From positions 3,450,501-3,514,500 of the forward strand of contig NZ_JBBOYD010000001.1 in assembly GCF_038007965.1 (NCBI RefSeq): a stretch of DNA of 64,000 nucleotides, written 5' to 3'. The notes beneath the pieces are model-generated. The model had not been told where the DNA came from, did not search any database, and was given only the letters and a program-made list of their open reading frames with translations. The position numbers were made by a program, and so were the translations under genes. Below, in pieces: positions 7,363 through 15,201 of this stretch; position 1 is the stretch's first letter; each line of letters begins with the position of its first letter. The DNA is from Niallia sp. FSL W8-0635 (GTDB lineage Bacteria; Bacillota; Bacilli; Bacillales; Cytobacillaceae).

Positions 7363-8526
7363 TTATAGAGATGCTTTATAAATTGCTAAAACATCCTTGT
7401 CATTTAACACTTTAAAATTACCAAATCCACCGTTTGTCATTGCTTTTTCGACCATTAAATCTAGTTTACTATCATCAATGTCGTAATCAGCCAAACGAGA
7501 AGGAGCTCCTAAGTCATTCCAAAATGCACGTAGCTTTTCAATTCCCTCAAGCCCAGCTTCCTCTGCTGTTTTCCCTTCAGGATCTACCCCAAATACACGA
7601 ACAGCTAATTGTTTAAAGCGTTCTGGTTTTACAGATAAATTATGTTTCATCCAATTAGGGAATAAAATAGCAAGCCCTCCACCATGAGGAATATCATACA
7701 CCGCTGAAACAGCATGCTCAATATTATGTGAAGCCCAATCGCCACGGTATCCCATATTAAGCATTCCATTAAGAGCCATCGTACCACAATATAAAATAGC
7801 AGCTCGATATTCATAGTTTTCTAAGTCATTAACAAGCTTTGGACCAAACTCTATAACCGTCTTCAATACAGATTCACACATATAATCTTGCAGTTCTGTA
7901 TGTTCTTCTAAGTGGAAATAATGTTCAAAGACATGAGACATCATATCTACAATTCCATAAATCGTTTGATCTTTAGGAACTGTATATGTATTTTCCGGAT
8001 CTAGAATTGAAAACACAGGGAATGTAAATGGGCTTCCCCAGCCAACTTTTTCTTGCGTTTCCCAATTTGTAATAACAGAGCCTGCATTCATTTCTGATCC
8101 TGTTGCAGCGAGTGTTAGAACTGTTCCAAACGGTAAAGCTGCTTTTGGAGCTGCTTTTTTCGTAATAAACTCCCATGGGTTGCCATCAAACTTTGCACCT
8201 GCAGCAATTGCCTTAGTACAGTCAATAACACTTCCTCCACCAACAGCTAAGATAAAATCGATTTCTTCTGTTTTACAGATATCAACTCCACGCTGTACAG
8301 TTGTTAATCGGGGATTTGGCTCTACACCTGATAATTCAAATACTTCTTTGCCATTTTCGTTAAGAATAGTCATTACTTTATCGTATAGACCATTTTTCTT
8401 AATACTTCCTCCCCCGTATACTAAGAGGATTTTCTTTCCAAACGAGGCTAATTGATCTTTTAGTTGTTCTAATTGACCTTTACCAAAAATAAGTTTTGTT
8501 GGATTATAAAAAACAAAGTTTTCCAA
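7363..8526 (-). CDS. yugJ: Iron-containing alcohol dehydrogenase (NADH-dependent butanol dehydrogenase type, YugJ/YugK)
   Basis: This group III metal-dependent alcohol dehydrogenase reduces aldehydes to alcohols with NAD(P)H. The nucleotide-binding [13 protein letters not shown] and the following [10 protein letters not shown] segment, and the metal-ligand region with MSHVFEHYF and the paired histidines of [23 protein letters not shown], are intact. A TTG start at 8526 is preferred because GGGAGG lies 7 nt before it, within codons 1-3 of a longer frame. This gives 387 residues beginning [15 protein letters not shown], the length of B. subtilis YugJ. Choice between the YugJ and YugK paralogues is uncertain because only one copy is present. 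Confidence 0.88.
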   Translation of the reverse strand: MENFVFYNPTKLIFGKGQLEQLKDQLASFGKKILLVYGGGSIKKNGLYDKVMTILNENGKEVFELSGVEPNPRLTTVQRGVDICKTEEIDFILAVGGGSVIDCTKAIAAGAKFDGNPWEFITKKAAPKAALPFGTVLTLAATGSEMNAGSVITNWETQEKVGWGSPFTFPVFSILDPENTYTVPKDQTIYGIVDMMSHVFEHYFHLEEHTELQDYMCESVLKTVIEFGPKLVNDLENYEYRAAILYCGTMALNGMLNMGYRGDWASHNIEHAVSAVYDIPHGGGLAILFPNWMKHNLSVKPERFKQLAVRVFGVDPEGKTAEEAGLEGIEKLRAFWNDLGAPSRLADYDIDDSKLDLMVEKAMTNGGFGNFKVLNDKDVLAIYKASL

Positions 8527-8738
8527 ATAAATGCCTCCCATTCTTTATGAAGAATTAGTAATGTAAAACCTAGCGTATGACTTATTATTAAACAAACTTC
8601 TATGAAAATCAAAAGATTAAGCTTAAGGAGCCGACAAATAGTATATGTCTCCCTTGGATTACTTATCCCATATTAACGACAACAATTTGGAGAAACCCCC
8701 TTATTTTTGTCACTATTATTTATTGAACATATTAAATA

Positions 8739-8760
8739 AAGCTGACCTTCCAGCCAGCTT
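8739..8760 (-). terminator. rocD terminator
   Basis: On the minus strand AAGCTG and CAGCTT flank a short loop and are followed by TTATTTAAT. It lies 16 bp past the rocD stop codon. Confidence 0.55.
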
Positions 8761-8775
8761 CTAACTACATATACC

Positions 8776-9987
8776 TTATTGATTGTTCACATTTAATACT
8801 TGTTTAATTCGCTCAATAGCCCAATCCAACTCTTCCTTTGTAATCGTTAACGGAGGTGCAAAACGGATGACTGTTTCATGCGTTTCTTTACATAATAAAC
8901 CTACTTCTTTTAGCTTTTCACAATAAGGTCTGGCTTCTACCGTTAATTCTACTCCTATAAATAATCCTCTTCCTCTAATATCCTTAATAATCGGATTATT
9001 AATTTCAGCTAATTTTTGCAGAAAATAATGGCCTAATCTTGCAGAGCGATCGGTTAAATTCTCATCTATAATTACATCTAAAGCAGCAATGGATACGGCA
9101 CATGCCATCGGATTCCCTCCAAATGTGGATCCATGGGAACCTGGATTAAAAACTCCTAATATATCTCTATTTGCCACTACACAGGAAATGGGAAACACAC
9201 CAGCTCCAAGCGCTTTACCTAATATATACATATCTGGTTCAATCCCGTACCATTCACTCGCAAATAATTTTCCTGTTCTCGATAAACCTGTTTGTATTTC
9301 ATCGGCAATAAAGAGAACATTGTTTTCCTTACATAATTGATATGCTGCTTCCATAAAACCTTCTGGAGGAATGATAATACCAGCCTCCCCTTGAATTGGT
9401 TCTACAATGAATGCCGCTGTGTTCTCTGTAATGGCTTTTTTTAATTGATTAATATCTCCATAAGGAATAATCTTAATGCCAGGCAACAGTGGCCCAAACC
9501 CCCACTTATACTCCTCATCAGAGGATAGCGAAACTGCCCCCATTGTTCTTCCATGAAAATTACCCTCGCATACAATTAGTTCTGCCCTGTCTTTTTCTAC
9601 TCCTTTACAATCATAAGCCCATCTTCTTGCAGCTTTAATAGCAGTTTCCACCGCTTCTGCTCCAGTATTCATCGGCAGAACCATTTCTTTGTTTGTTAGG
9701 GTACTTATCTTTTCATACCAAGGACCTAATTGATCATGATGAAAAGCCCTTGATGTTAAAGTAACACGATCAGCCTGTCTCTTTAACGCTCCAATTATTT
9801 TCGGATGACGATGACCTTGATTTAAAGCAGAATATGCACTTAACATATCCATATATTTATTTCCTTCCGGATCAGTAATCCAAACACCCTCTGCTTCGGA
9901 AATCACTATTGGTAATGGATTATAATTCTTTGCTCCATATTTCTCTGTCTGTTCTATTAGTGAAATAGATTTAAATTCTTGTACCAT
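8776..9987 (-). CDS. rocD: Ornithine aminotransferase
   Basis: This PLP enzyme moves the delta-amino group of ornithine to 2-oxoglutarate, giving glutamate semialdehyde in arginine breakdown. It is a class-III aminotransferase of 403 residues. Visible are the phosphate-cup [12 protein letters not shown], the FHGRT motif, the catalytic-Asp region [15 protein letters not shown] and the PLP lysine in [11 protein letters not shown], followed by HGSTFGGNP. The gene stands alone. The roc partners (rocE, rocF) and a clear sigma-54 -24/-12 promoter are missing, unlike the B. subtilis rocDEF operon. A Fur-like AT palindrome lies about 80 bp upstream. The related acetylornithine aminotransferase is a less likely alternative. 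Confidence 0.92.
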   Translation of the reverse strand: MVQEFKSISLIEQTEKYGAKNYNPLPIVISEAEGVWITDPEGNKYMDMLSAYSALNQGHRHPKIIGALKRQADRVTLTSRAFHHDQLGPWYEKISTLTNKEMVLPMNTGAEAVETAIKAARRWAYDCKGVEKDRAELIVCEGNFHGRTMGAVSLSSDEEYKWGFGPLLPGIKIIPYGDINQLKKAITENTAAFIVEPIQGEAGIIIPPEGFMEAAYQLCKENNVLFIADEIQTGLSRTGKLFASEWYGIEPDMYILGKALGAGVFPISCVVANRDILGVFNPGSHGSTFGGNPMACAVSIAALDVIIDENLTDRSARLGHYFLQKLAEINNPIIKDIRGRGLFIGVELTVEARPYCEKLKEVGLLCKETHETVIRFAPPLTITKEELDWAIERIKQVLNVNNQ

Positions 9988-10063
9988 CCAATCATCCTTC
10001 CAATTTTATTATATAAATGTAAAAGACATATATATTAACTTTAGCTGATTTTATAAAAGAAGG

Positions 10064-10078
10064 ATATAATTATTATCA
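10064..10078. promoter_or_regulatory. Candidate Fur-like box upstream of rocD
   Basis: ATATAATTATTATCA agrees at 12 of 14 informative positions with the 7-1-7 Fur consensus TGATAAT-N-ATTATCA. It lies 77 bp upstream of the rocD start codon. AT-rich DNA produces such matches by chance, so this is only a candidate. Confidence 0.3.
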
Positions 10079-10149
10079 TTATTTTCTAAAAATTCATTTT
10101 GTGATTTTATTAGGCTTCCCTACGCTGTTTAAAGTTAAGGAAAAAAGGC

Positions 10150-10200
10150 AAAAAAAAAGACTGCCCAAAAGCAGCAGCACTTCATACATTAATGAAGCAA
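10150..10200 (-). terminator. yugI terminator
   Basis: On the minus strand a CTTCATTAATGTATGAAG hairpin is followed by CTGC-TTTTGG-GCAG and then a run of eight Ts. It lies some 35 bp past the yugI stop codon. Confidence 0.55.
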
Positions 10201-10234
10201 TAGCTTTGTCGACAGCCTTATTTTATATAATTAA

Positions 10235-10642
10235 TTATTTTTTAATTAAATCATTACGATTAGATTGTTCAATCCACTCTTGTAATTTATCTTTTAATGT
10301 ATTGAAACCTTGTACGTTTTCTGTTTCAACTACAGCAGCAGCTGTTTGACGTTTTGGACGAGGTTTTTTTGCTTTAGCAGCTTCTGGTTGTGCAGGTGCT
10401 TCTTCTGTTGCACGGATAGAAAGACCAATTTTACCAGCATTTTCGTCGATAGAAAGAACTTTAACGTTCACTTCATCTCCAACTTTTAAAAATTCGTTAA
10501 TATCTTTTACATAACCATGAGTTACTTCAGAGATATGAACTAAACCTTGTGTATTTTCATCTAAAGAAACAAACGCTCCGTAAGGCTGAATACCTGTAAC
10601 CTTTCCTGTAATAACACTTCCAACTTCGATTTTATCTGACAT
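10235..10642 (-). CDS. yugI: S1-domain RNA-binding protein (general stress protein 13, YugI)
   Basis: This 135-residue cytoplasmic protein has one S1 RNA-binding domain at about residues 5-75: VGSVITGKVTGIQPYGAFVSLDENTQGLVHISEV, then DINEFLKVGDEVNVKVLSIDENAGKIGLSIR. A basic, Ala/Pro/Lys-rich linker follows (KAKKPRPKR) and then a short helical tail. It corresponds to B. subtilis YugI/GSP13, a ribosome-associated stress protein. In both genomes it is next to alaT-alaR. The upstream sequence contains TATAAT-like hexamers (for example GATATAATC near 10690). The function beyond RNA or ribosome binding is not known to me. Confidence 0.9.
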   Translation of the reverse strand: MSDKIEVGSVITGKVTGIQPYGAFVSLDENTQGLVHISEVTHGYVKDINEFLKVGDEVNVKVLSIDENAGKIGLSIRATEEAPAQPEAAKAKKPRPKRQTAAAVVETENVQGFNTLKDKLQEWIEQSNRNDLIKK

Positions 10643-10851
10643 GAGAACACTCCTAATTGTTTATATTAATATTTCCTTTTATACGCATTATAAGATTATA
10701 TCACATATATGACATTTATACAAAAGGATTTATTTTTACACTGATATAATTCCCTGATATCTTTTGTATAAACTATGTCTTTATTGGAACGAATTAAAGT
10801 CTCTAAGTTGATTCTTACAAATAACAATGGAACTTTCCATTCATAAAAAAG

Positions 10852-10912
10852 AGGTGTTACAAAAGAAAATCCACAATCTAATAAATTGCGATGATTCCCT
10901 TTTAAAACACCT
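10852..10912 (-). terminator. alaT terminator
   Basis: On the minus strand AGGTGTT and AACACCT flank an internally paired loop (including CGCAAT/ATTGTG) and lead into CTTTTTT. It begins 10 bp past the alaT stop. The 82-codon frame reading through it is not considered a gene. Confidence 0.7.
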
Positions 10913-10921
10913 AAATGTAGC

Positions 10922-12094
10922 TTAATACGTATGTTTATCCACAAAACGCTTTATTCTTTTCATTGCTTCTTGTAATTGTTGTAACGAGGAAGCATAAGAG
11001 CACCGAACATGCCCTTCCCCACTTTCTCCAAAAACACTTCCAGGTACAACAGCTACCTTCTCTTCCATCAACAGCTTTTCAGCAAAAGTTTCAGACGTCA
11101 TCTTTGTTGCCGTTATATTAGGAAATGCATAAAAGGCGCCACCAGGCAAATGACAGCTTAGCCCCATATCATTTAATGATTGCACAATAAAATTCCTTCT
11201 GCGGCGATAGCTTTTTTTCATTTCTTCTACATCATTTTGACCATTTCTTAGTGCTTCAAGTCCAGCATATTGCGCCATTGTAGGTGCACACATTAAACTG
11301 TACTGATGAATTTTCAGCATCGCTTGGATTAATTCCTCTGGTCCACAAACAAATCCTAATCTCCAGCCAGTCATTGCAAAACCTTTTGAAAAACCAGAAA
11401 GCAGAATTGTACGCTCCCATGCTCCTTTAATTGCCGCTGTACTTGTATATGCTTCGTCATAGCAAAGTTCTGCATATATTTCATCTGACAGAATAAGCAA
11501 ATCATATTTTTCTGCAACTTCCACGATTTCTGCAAGCTCTGCTTTAGAAAGGGTTGTTCCTGTAGGATTATTCGGCGAACAAATCATTATTGCTTTTGTA
11601 CGGTCGGTTATTACTCCCTCTAACTGATAAGGCTTAATCTTGAAATCATTCTCTTTTAAGCTTTGAACAGGAATTGGCACCCCACCAGCAAGTGTAACTA
11701 ATGGTGCATAGGAAACAAAACACGGTTCTACAACAATAACTTCTTCTCCCTGGTTAAGAATAGCCCGTAAAGCGATATCGATTGCCTGACTTGCACCAAC
11801 CGTAACTATTATTTCAGAAGCTGGCTTATAGAAAACCGAAAATCGTTTTTGCATATAATGACTAATTTCCTCACGAAGCTCTAGAAGACCAGGGTTTGCT
11901 GTATAAGATGTATGTCCTTGTTCTAGTGATAAAATGGCCGCCTCTCTTGTTGACCAAGAAGTAACAAAGTCTGGCTCTCCTACACCGAGAGACACAACGC
12001 CTTCCATACTGGATGCTAAATCAAAGAATCTGCGTATTCCAGAAGGCTTCATTTCCTCTACTTTCCGTGCAATATAGCTCTTGGTTTGCTTCAT
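10922..12094 (-). CDS. alaT: Class I/II aminotransferase AlaT (alanine transaminase)
   Basis: This PLP aminotransferase, corresponding to B. subtilis YugH/AlaT, is thought to make alanine from pyruvate. It has 390 residues with the class I signature: VTVGASQAID, the SPNNPTGTTLS segment, the Asp-Tyr pocket LILSDEIYAEL, and the PLP lysine in SGFSKGFAMTGWRLGFVCG. The start codon overlaps the stop codon of the upstream Lrp-type regulator by one base (TAATG), so translation is coupled. This mirrors the B. subtilis alaR-alaT operon, in which AlaR is needed for alaT expression. An aspartate or broader-specificity aminotransferase cannot be excluded from sequence alone. Confidence 0.88.
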   Translation of the reverse strand: MKQTKSYIARKVEEMKPSGIRRFFDLASSMEGVVSLGVGEPDFVTSWSTREAAILSLEQGHTSYTANPGLLELREEISHYMQKRFSVFYKPASEIIVTVGASQAIDIALRAILNQGEEVIVVEPCFVSYAPLVTLAGGVPIPVQSLKENDFKIKPYQLEGVITDRTKAIMICSPNNPTGTTLSKAELAEIVEVAEKYDLLILSDEIYAELCYDEAYTSTAAIKGAWERTILLSGFSKGFAMTGWRLGFVCGPEELIQAMLKIHQYSLMCAPTMAQYAGLEALRNGQNDVEEMKKSYRRRRNFIVQSLNDMGLSCHLPGGAFYAFPNITATKMTSETFAEKLLMEEKVAVVPGSVFGESGEGHVRCSYASSLQQLQEAMKRIKRFVDKHTY

Positions 12095-12594
12095 TATGGT
12101 GACACCACAATTCTTTTATCATCATCTGACGGTTCAAATATCGTTCCATCATGTTTATATTGTTTTAAAATAAAATGAGTAGTGGTAGAAATTACAGAAT
12201 CAAGGGTTGAAAGCTTCTCCGAAACAAATCTTGCCACTTCATTCATAGATTTCCCTTCAATAATTACCGATAAATCATATGCCCCAGACATTAAATAGAG
12301 GGACTTAACTTCCTTAAAACGGTAAATTCTTTGAGCCACCTCATCAAAGCCAACACCTCTTTTCGGCGTTACTTTGACATCAATCATTGCAGTAACGCCT
12401 TCATGCCCTTCCACTTTTGACCAATCTACAATGGATGTATAGCGCACAACTATATTTTCTGTCTCTAATTTAGTAATCATTTCTTTTGTATTTTCTAACT
12501 CTTCACCAATCATTTTTGCAATATCTTCGTCAGAAATCCTTGCATCTTTTTCCAAAATCTCTGCAATTTCAATTTCTTTTTCTGTTAATTTCAT
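12094..12594 (-). CDS. alaR: Lrp/AsnC-family regulator AlaR
   Basis: This 166-residue DNA-binding regulator has an N-terminal winged-helix part (TEKEIEIAEILEKDARISDEDIAKMIGEE) and a C-terminal RAM/ligand-sensing domain (VTAMIDVKVTPKRGVGFDEVAQRI... LYLMSGAYDLSVIIEG). The ATG at 12594 has AGGAGG 6 nt upstream, whereas the ATG six bases earlier overlaps that site. It forms an operon with the aminotransferase gene, with one-base overlap of stop and start. By analogy with B. subtilis YugG/AlaR it activates alaT, probably in response to alanine. The operator sequence is not evident. Confidence 0.88.
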   Translation of the reverse strand: MKLTEKEIEIAEILEKDARISDEDIAKMIGEELENTKEMITKLETENIVVRYTSIVDWSKVEGHEGVTAMIDVKVTPKRGVGFDEVAQRIYRFKEVKSLYLMSGAYDLSVIIEGKSMNEVARFVSEKLSTLDSVISTTTHFILKQYKHDGTIFEPSDDDKRIVVSP

Positions 12595-12844
12595 GTTCAT
12601 CCTCCTGATCGCCTTGAAATATTCTCATTATACCAAATTATCACTAAATTTTTCGCGCATTTTTAAATTTGGGCTCCAGTTAATTAAAACAAATAATTAT
12701 TCAAAGAAGTAGCCGAAAAAGCATACTTCTTTTTTGATTAATGATACAAATACACCCGCAGGAAAAAGTTGAAGGAGTTTAAACTTCACCTACAGAATGA
12801 TTCAGACAACTATTTAACAATAAGTTTGTAAGCCCGTTATTTCC

Positions 12845-13105
12845 TTAAAATGAACAGGTGCCGCTATGTTTTACGGCCATGAGTTTTTTGGAGATTGCTA
12901 AGCAACTTGTTATTGGAATAGATTCGTCAAAAGAAAATTCATAAATTGCTTGGATTGCATTCGCTAAATCTTTTTCCAACTCTAAATCATGTAACGCTTG
13001 AAGACTATCAGCAATTTCAGTATCATAATTTCCCTCTCCTATTAAAAAAGGGTCCCATTCATTTAATAGACGCACAAATTCTATATTCATTTCTTGGCTA
13101 TTCAT
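12845..13105 (-). CDS. yugE: YugE-like small protein (DUF1871-type)
   Basis: This 86-residue acidic helical protein has no signal or membrane segment. Its position next to the alaR-alaT pair, its size and its pattern (EFVRLLNEWDPFLIG, then YDTEIADSLQALHDL) match B. subtilis YugE, a protein of unknown function. An AAAGGGTGA ribosome binding site lies upstream of the ATG. Orientation is the same as alaR, but 250 bp separate them, so it is probably its own transcription unit. No function can be assigned. Confidence 0.75.
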   Translation of the reverse strand: MNSQEMNIEFVRLLNEWDPFLIGEGNYDTEIADSLQALHDLELEKDLANAIQAIYEFSFDESIPITSCLAISKKLMAVKHSGTCSF

Positions 13106-13183
13106 TTTCTGTCACCCTTTGCTCCATTTTGCTGAAACTATTCTATCATATATCATCTTAAAGAACATAACTCAAAAAAAAGA

Positions 13184-13210
13184 GAAACGTCCAAGTTTTT
13201 CGAGCGTTTC
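13184..13210 (-). terminator. Terminator upstream of yugE
   Basis: On the minus strand GAAACG and CGTTTC pair around a 15-nt loop and are followed by TCTTTTTTTT. It would stop antisense transcription coming from the met/IS region before yugE. Confidence 0.6.
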
Positions 13211-13226
13211 AAATTGTAAATTTATA

Positions 13227-13255
13227 TTGACAATTCAGTATTTTAGCTTTATTAT
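13227..13255 (+). promoter_or_regulatory. met operon promoter
   Basis: TTGACA (13227-13232) and TATTAT (13250-13255) are separated by exactly 17 bp. The spacing to the riboswitch (first stem at 13281) fits a start of transcription near 13262. Confidence 0.75.
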
Positions 13256-13280
13256 TCATTTAGTGAAAATTTCATATTTA

Positions 13281-13431
13281 CTTATCAAGAGAGATTGAGG
13301 GAACAGGCCCGATGACATCCAGCAACCTCCTTTCCTAAAGGAAGGTGCTAACTCCTGCAGAATAGGTTATTCTGAAAGATAAGATCGGTTATATGCATAC
13401 GATACTTCTTTCAAATGAAAGAAGTTTTTTT
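13281..13431 (+). promoter_or_regulatory. SAM-I (S-box) riboswitch with terminator
   Basis: The aptamer spans 13281-13383. Its closing stem is CTTATC/GATAAG, and the conserved S-box cores AGAGAGATTGAGGGA and GGCCCGATGACATCCAGCAACC are present, followed by the AAGGTGCTAA segment. An intrinsic terminator follows, ACTTCTTTC (13404-13412) and GAAAGAAGT (13417-13425) with a T-tract. In this class SAM binding stabilises the aptamer and lets the terminator form, so downstream genes are off when methionine/SAM is plentiful. The natural target is the metNPQ methionine importer. An IS110 element now lies between the riboswitch and most of that operon. Confidence 0.95.
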
Positions 13432-13515
13432 ATTTTATAGGAGGTTTTAACATTCCATATGTAAGTCGTGATAAAACAAGCTTATGTTCATGTAAAGGAG
13501 GATCCGTCATTTCTA

Positions 13516-13593
13516 ATGATACAAATTAACGATTTGGTGAAAGTATACAAAACGAAGAAAGAACAAGTTATAGGTGTAGACCATGTCTCTTTC
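13516..13593 (+). pseudogene. metN: metN 5' fragment (interrupted methionine ABC transporter ATPase)
   Basis: From the ATG at 13516 the frame reads MIQINDLVKVYKTKKEQVIG and continues VDHVSF, the start of a MetN ATPase, and then runs into the IS110 element. AAAGGAGG at 13494-13501 is the ribosome binding site, with a long 14-nt spacing. The fragment encodes only the first 26 residues before the Walker A loop and cannot work alone. It is directly under the SAM riboswitch. Confidence 0.85.
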
Positions 13594-13642
13594 CTACGAT
13601 TAGTCAAGTAGTTATTAAAAAATATTTGAACTTGATAGTACT

Positions 13643-13698
13643 ATTTTTGAGCATGACAAATAACCTCAGCTATTCTATTAAATTTTTCAAACTGAGGT
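13643..13698 (-). other. Hairpin in the IS110 right end
   Basis: AATAACCTCAG and CTGAGGTATT (about 13660-13700) form a stem of 6 or more base pairs in the roughly 130-bp non-coding stretch after the transposase stop. It may be a transcript end for the transposase or an end-recognition structure. Confidence 0.4.
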
Positions 13699-13722
13699 AT
13701 TGTGTGGTATACTTTTTATGTG

Positions 13723-14940
13723 TTATTGGTCCTTAGAGACCGTGTACGAGTATTCGTACTTTGTATTGTTCCTGACCATGGAATAGATACATTTCAATAG
13801 CTTGTTCATGCAAGCTACAGTGGCAACCCTGTCCTTTTTGGCCTGAGGTTGCTTTTTTAATTTATAATAATAATCCACAATATGATTGGGGGCAGCTTTT
13901 TGTTGGCGTATCATGTTCTTAACGATAAGATATAAGACTTTTCTTCCTTTTGGATTTCCACGTTTATTGATATGGTCTTGACCTGCATATTTACCAGATT
14001 GATACCTTCTAATATCTATGCCGATAAAGGCGTTCACTTTTTTATGATTAGAAAAGCGTGACAGATCGCCTATCTCACCAATAAGGAGTGCTGCGCTAAT
14101 CTCCCCAATGCCAGGAAAGCTAGTAAGTAACTGGAATTCCGAAAGTTGTCGGGCCTTCACAATTAATTGTTCGGAAACCATTTTTTTCTCCTCTAATAGA
14201 TGAAGAAGTTGTCGTGCATAATATTGAACTTTTTGAGTTGGAACACTATCTGGTGAAACAGCTGGATAAGATTCTTGCGCGTATTCAATGATTAACTTCG
14301 CCTTCTCCATAGCTCGATTTTCTGATATCTTCTTATGCGTAGTTTTCATCAATAAATTTTTAATCTTGGTTCTACTTGTCTGTAATACTAATTCAGGATG
14401 TGGAAATAACTCTATTAGTGTTAAAGCATAAGGTGTTACTCTACTGGAAAAGAATCGTTCAAGCTCCGGAAAGCTTACTTGAAGTGCATGGTGCAAGTAC
14501 ATCCGAGTATGTTTTATTTGTCCTTCTATTTCTTGATAAAAGCGCGAAAGATCACGAAGTTCTGTATAAATTTCAGGTTGTTGTACTTTTTCTGATCGAT
14601 CCACAAATGGATGAATTTGTGCTAATTTATGGGCATCATGTTTGTCTGTTTTCCAGCTTCTGAGTGTTCCCTGTTCTAGTTGTTTCTTGGCTTCCAGAGG
14701 ATTTAATAAGAAATAGGTTAAATTGTTTTTCTGACAAAAGGTCTCCACTGGCTTCGAATATATACCAGTTGATTCGAAAACAATTTTAGGTTCTTCTGGA
14801 AGGCTATGAATCTCTTCCAGTAATGCTTGAAACCCAAACTTATTGTGAAGTATTTCCCCTTCTGAAAGACATGTTTGACCGTCATATAAGACTTTGTAAC
14901 TTTTCCCCATAGAAATATCTAAAGCAATAATTAATTCCAA
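13723..14940 (-). CDS. IS110-family transposase (DEDD RuvC-like recombinase)
   Basis: The protein has the two IS110 domains. The N-terminal RuvC-like DEDD domain has its acidic residues in LIIALDISMGKS, IVFESTGIYS and SWKTDKHDAHKLA. The C-terminal Tnp/transposase_20 domain has LLTSFPGIGEISAALLIGEIG, then FIGIDIRRYQSGKYAG with the likely catalytic serine, and HINKRGNPKGRKVLY. A coiled stretch joins them. The frame is open back to a GTG at 14982 (419 residues), but GAGAGG 8 nt before a TTG at 14940 suggests that start (405 residues, MELIIALDISMGK). The gene is intact, so the element may still be mobile. It is antisense to metN. Confidence 0.9.
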   Translation of the reverse strand: MELIIALDISMGKSYKVLYDGQTCLSEGEILHNKFGFQALLEEIHSLPEEPKIVFESTGIYSKPVETFCQKNNLTYFLLNPLEAKKQLEQGTLRSWKTDKHDAHKLAQIHPFVDRSEKVQQPEIYTELRDLSRFYQEIEGQIKHTRMYLHHALQVSFPELERFFSSRVTPYALTLIELFPHPELVLQTSRTKIKNLLMKTTHKKISENRAMEKAKLIIEYAQESYPAVSPDSVPTQKVQYYARQLLHLLEEKKMVSEQLIVKARQLSEFQLLTSFPGIGEISAALLIGEIGDLSRFSNHKKVNAFIGIDIRRYQSGKYAGQDHINKRGNPKGRKVLYLIVKNMIRQQKAAPNHIVDYYYKLKKQPQAKKDRVATVACMNKLLKCIYSMVRNNTKYEYSYTVSKDQ

Positions 14941-15201
14941 TGTTTTTCCTCTCTCTTCTTTATCATTTTGAAAGATCTTCACTTATTCATTTCGATTCCA
15001 ATTTCCTATACACGAGCTCTTTGGCCCCAACATACTTAAAGCTGATTCAAAAATGAAAGCGAAGAAGCTCCGTTTATCATTCGGATTCGAGATCCCTGAG
15101 GCTGGTCGAGCTTTCTTTCACTTCTCACTATAACTTAAAAAAGAAAAATAGTGGGCAAAGTCATCCGTCGATGACCTTACCCACTAATCTTAGTATGTTT
15201 A
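14941..15201 (-). ncRNA. Candidate bridge-RNA region of the IS110 element
   Basis: This non-coding end of the element, read on the minus strand towards the transposase, has a strong hairpin close to the tip (AGTGGG...CCCACT with GGTCATC/GATGAC inside, plus-strand 15157-15187). A second long imperfect stem follows (GAAAG...AAGCTC pairing with GAGCTT...CTTTC, about 15052-15121). Nearer the gene is TTTCCTATACA (15002-15012 on the plus strand), which equals the left flank TTTCCT joined to the right flank CTATACA. Elements of this group are known to encode a bridge RNA here that pairs with target and donor DNA. The assignment to this sequence is inference from position, structure and the match. 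Confidence 0.5.

Larger units (their letters stand above)
13594..15201 (-). mobile_element. IS110-family insertion sequence inside metN
   Basis: The element is about 1608 bp, inserted between the 26th codon of metN and the rest of the gene. It encodes one transposase on the minus strand, has no obvious terminal inverted repeats and no clear target duplication, as usual for IS110. Both junctions carry the dinucleotide CT (TTTC-CT-ACGATT on the left, GTTTAT-CT-ATACA on the right). The non-coding end upstream of the transposase is long (about 260 bp to the likely TTG start) and structured, which fits the IS110 group rather than IS1111. Boundaries are inferred from where the metN frame breaks and resumes, with an uncertainty of 1-3 bp. 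Confidence 0.85.

Noticed and set aside
8776..9987. Acetylornithine aminotransferase (ArgD) or a roc operon with sigma-54 control
   Set aside because: The sequence fits ornithine aminotransferase better, no other arg or roc gene adjoins, and no -24/-12 promoter was found upstream.
10696..10944. 82-codon minus-strand frame after alaT
   Set aside because: It starts inside alaT without a ribosome binding site and reads through the alaT terminator hairpin; no protein-like pattern.
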